From NCBI GenBank assembly GCA_910584405.1, contig CAJUAL010000021.1, positions 1 to 16,506 on the forward strand: 16,506 nucleotides of DNA. Reading direction: 5' to 3'. A program made the position numbers and the translations under genes. This document shows positions 15,791 to 16,506 of this stretch, piece by piece (the stretch's first letter is position 1; the number at the start of each line of letters is the position of its first letter). The stretch comes from an uncultured Vampirovibrio sp. (GTDB lineage Bacteria; Cyanobacteriota; Vampirovibrionia; Gastranaerophilales; Gastranaerophilaceae). The notes under the pieces were generated by a model. That model saw only the letters and a list, made by a program, of their open reading frames with translations. It was not told the origin of the DNA and did no database searches.

Positions 15791-15791
15791 C

Positions 15792-15807
15792 TGGAGACGG
15801 TGGGAGT
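15792..15807 (-). repeat. Proximal copy of the 16-bp repeat: 3' end of tmRNA
   Basis: Forms the 3' acceptor strand and part of the T-arm of tmRNA; identical to 15592-15607, exactly 200 bp away. Candidate attachment-site core. Confidence 0.8.
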
Positions 15808-16198
15808 CGAACCCACGTCCAAAATGGATCAAAATAAATCTCTACGAGTGTAGTTACTTATTCTCTCGATTAACCAGGGAAAGCACAAAACCCATACCGT
15901 TAATCCAAGGTTTTATTTAAAGGAAACTCTAAACCTTTGATAGTTATCTTGATGCAGTTACTATCAATCACCGCACTGCGTCTTGCATAATGGACCCATA
16001 AAATCGGCAAGCTGGATTTTATGAGTAGCTATATGTAATCGGACTAAGCTGCTAATAAAGCTCTGTCTGCGCCAAAGCGACCAACGATTACGTTATCATT
16101 GTTAGCATTTAATTTGTTTTGCTCGTTGATAAGCGGGAACAGCGCCCGCACTCGCAACCTATTTTCACCAAACATCCTGTCTAATCCAAAACGTCCCC
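15792..16198 (-). ncRNA. ssrA: tmRNA (transfer-messenger RNA)
   Basis: One-piece tmRNA of 407 nt that rescues stalled ribosomes with SmpB. The 5' end GGGGACG pairs with CGUCUCC at the 3' end; the third pair is G-U, the alanine identity element, and A73 is the discriminator. After the acceptor comes GGAUUAGACAGG, the tmRNA D-loop-like block, and the T arm reads GUGGG-UUCGACU-CCCAC. The tag frame runs 16106 to 16044 and encodes ANNDNVIVGRFGADRALLAA followed by UAG; ANN at the start recalls cyanobacterial tags and the C-terminal LLAA suits ClpXP recognition. CCA is not encoded at this 3' end (genomic sequence continues GTAATA) and must be added by nucleotidyltransferase. Length exceeds the E. 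coli 363 nt mainly in the pseudoknot half. Confidence 0.96.
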
Positions 16199-16213
16199 AT
16201 AAAATGGTTATCT

Positions 16214-16339
16214 GGGGACTTTGCTCCTGTTGAGTTTATTTCATAAACTCTTACGTCGCTCTTATTATGTTGCCCTGCTTGTCTTTGCCTTCGCAAAGCC
16301 AACTCCGGCAACACCGGCTCACGCTTTTAAAACGTCCCC
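16214..16339 (-). other. Stem-closed structured leader element upstream of tmRNA
   Basis: Minus-strand RNA of 126 nt starting GGGGACGUUU and ending AAAGUCCCC; these ends pair over 9 bp with one bulged G. Inside are GUUGCC (16311-16306 region) complementary to GGCAAC downstream, a CUUUGC-GAAG-GCAAAG hairpin, and a GAGUUUAU-GAA-AUAAACUC hairpin (about 16250-16232). It lies between a good promoter and mature tmRNA. I do not recognise it as SRP RNA, 6S RNA or a known riboswitch. Its first 11 nt equal the first 11 nt of tmRNA (16188-16198). Confidence 0.4.
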
Positions 16340-16369
16340 TAGGTGTTGTTAATGTACTGTGTAATCCTT

Positions 16370-16398
16370 ATTATAATCACTTTTTCTTAAATTTTCAA
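16370..16398 (-). promoter_or_regulatory. Strong sigma70 promoter for the tmRNA leader/tmRNA
   Basis: Minus strand TTGAAA (16398-16393), 17-nt spacer, perfect TATAAT (16375-16370); start about 16363. No better promoter is seen directly before the mature tmRNA 5' end, so a primary transcript with about 165 nt of leader is implied. Confidence 0.7.
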
Positions 16399-16506
16399 GA
16401 TGAATTGTAACAAAAAGTTAACAAAGCGGGAAAAAGATTAAAGAGAATAGAAGGAATATCCGTAAGAAGAGATATAAGGAAAGGCAAAACGAAAGGGAAT
16501 ACCGCA
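16399..16506. other. Right edge, no gene seen
   Basis: Plus strand is purine-rich and AT-rich. TTGTAAC and GTTAACAA (about 16405-16423) form an imperfect inverted repeat just upstream of the tmRNA promoter that could be a regulator site. No open frame with a credible start is visible. Confidence 0.4.

Larger units (their letters stand above)
15592..15807. mobile_element. Putative 200-bp remnant or mini-element integrated at the tmRNA 3' end
   Basis: Bounded by exact 16-bp direct repeats (15592-15607 and 15792-15807), both equal to the tmRNA 3' terminus. The inner 184 bp is more GC-rich than the flanks, has no gene, and contains two strong hairpins plus its own terminator next to tmRNA. The layout is that of an attL/attR pair made by a tyrosine recombinase using an RNA-gene 3' end. 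Either a much larger element was deleted internally, or this is a non-autonomous element. The recombinase at 35-577 is a conceivable but unproven agent. Confidence 0.5.

Noticed and set aside
16214..16339. SRP RNA, 6S RNA, an HDV-like ribozyme (because of GGGCAACAU) or a known riboswitch
   Set aside because: Diagnostic conserved loops (SRP GGAA/AGCAGCC, ribozyme cores, riboswitch aptamer motifs) are not found; only generic stems are visible.
15592..16339. Two-piece, circularly permuted tmRNA
   Set aside because: A normal 5' acceptor strand, D-loop-like block, tag and T-arm occur in standard order between 16198 and 15792.
1..16506. CRISPR array
   Set aside because: No regularly spaced repeats of suitable length anywhere.

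Overview
The window is AT-rich and gene-dense, and its most likely source is a gut Vampirovibrionia (Melainabacteria / Gastranaerophilales-type) genome or a relative. Three things point there: the tmRNA tag opens with Ala-Asn-Asn, as cyanobacterial tags do; there is a phytol-kinase-type membrane kinase; and the protein starting at 653 has a short N-terminal NFNG motif where a signal peptide would be expected. This assignment is an inference. A low-GC Firmicute is not excluded by single genes.

Left part (1-2143): a hairpin terminator, a minimal tyrosine recombinase on the minus strand, and a divergently transcribed UshA-like metallophosphoesterase/5'-nucleotidase without a signal peptide. Middle (2214-13660): two convergent lipid transcription units. 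The plus-strand gene (2214-5684) is a three-part fusion of an LplT-like transporter, a PlsC acyltransferase and an Aas-type acyl-ACP/CoA ligase, an apparently complete lysophospholipid salvage machine in one chain. It meets a six-gene minus-strand operon at a shared bidirectional terminator (5692-5720). In transcription order the operon encodes a UbiA-type prenyltransferase, an ATP-grasp/phosphohistidine dikinase of the rifampin-phosphotransferase layout, a BtaA-like (DUF3419) aminocarboxypropyl transferase, a phytol/dolichol-kinase-like membrane protein, a GNAT acyltransferase and an OleC-like AMP-forming ligase. The genes abut or overlap at every junction and share one recognisable promoter. 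I know of no described pathway with this set; it looks like a route to an unusual membrane lipid and is the main candidate for something new.

Right part (13701-16506): a stand-alone DUF262 protein, a short plus-strand gene fragment, a small hydrophobic ORF, and a repeat-rich intergenic stretch that ends at the tmRNA gene (ssrA, minus strand, 15792-16198). The last 16 nt of tmRNA are exactly duplicated 200 bp downstream, and there the copy carries an encoded CCA and its own terminator. This looks like the scar of a small element integrated into the tmRNA 3' end. Upstream of tmRNA a strong promoter (16370-16398) implies a leader of about 165 nt. The leader holds a stem-closed element that begins with the same 11 nt as mature tmRNA and ends with a GUCCCC segment that could also pair with the tmRNA 5' end.

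All functional calls are from motifs read by eye; no database search was possible.
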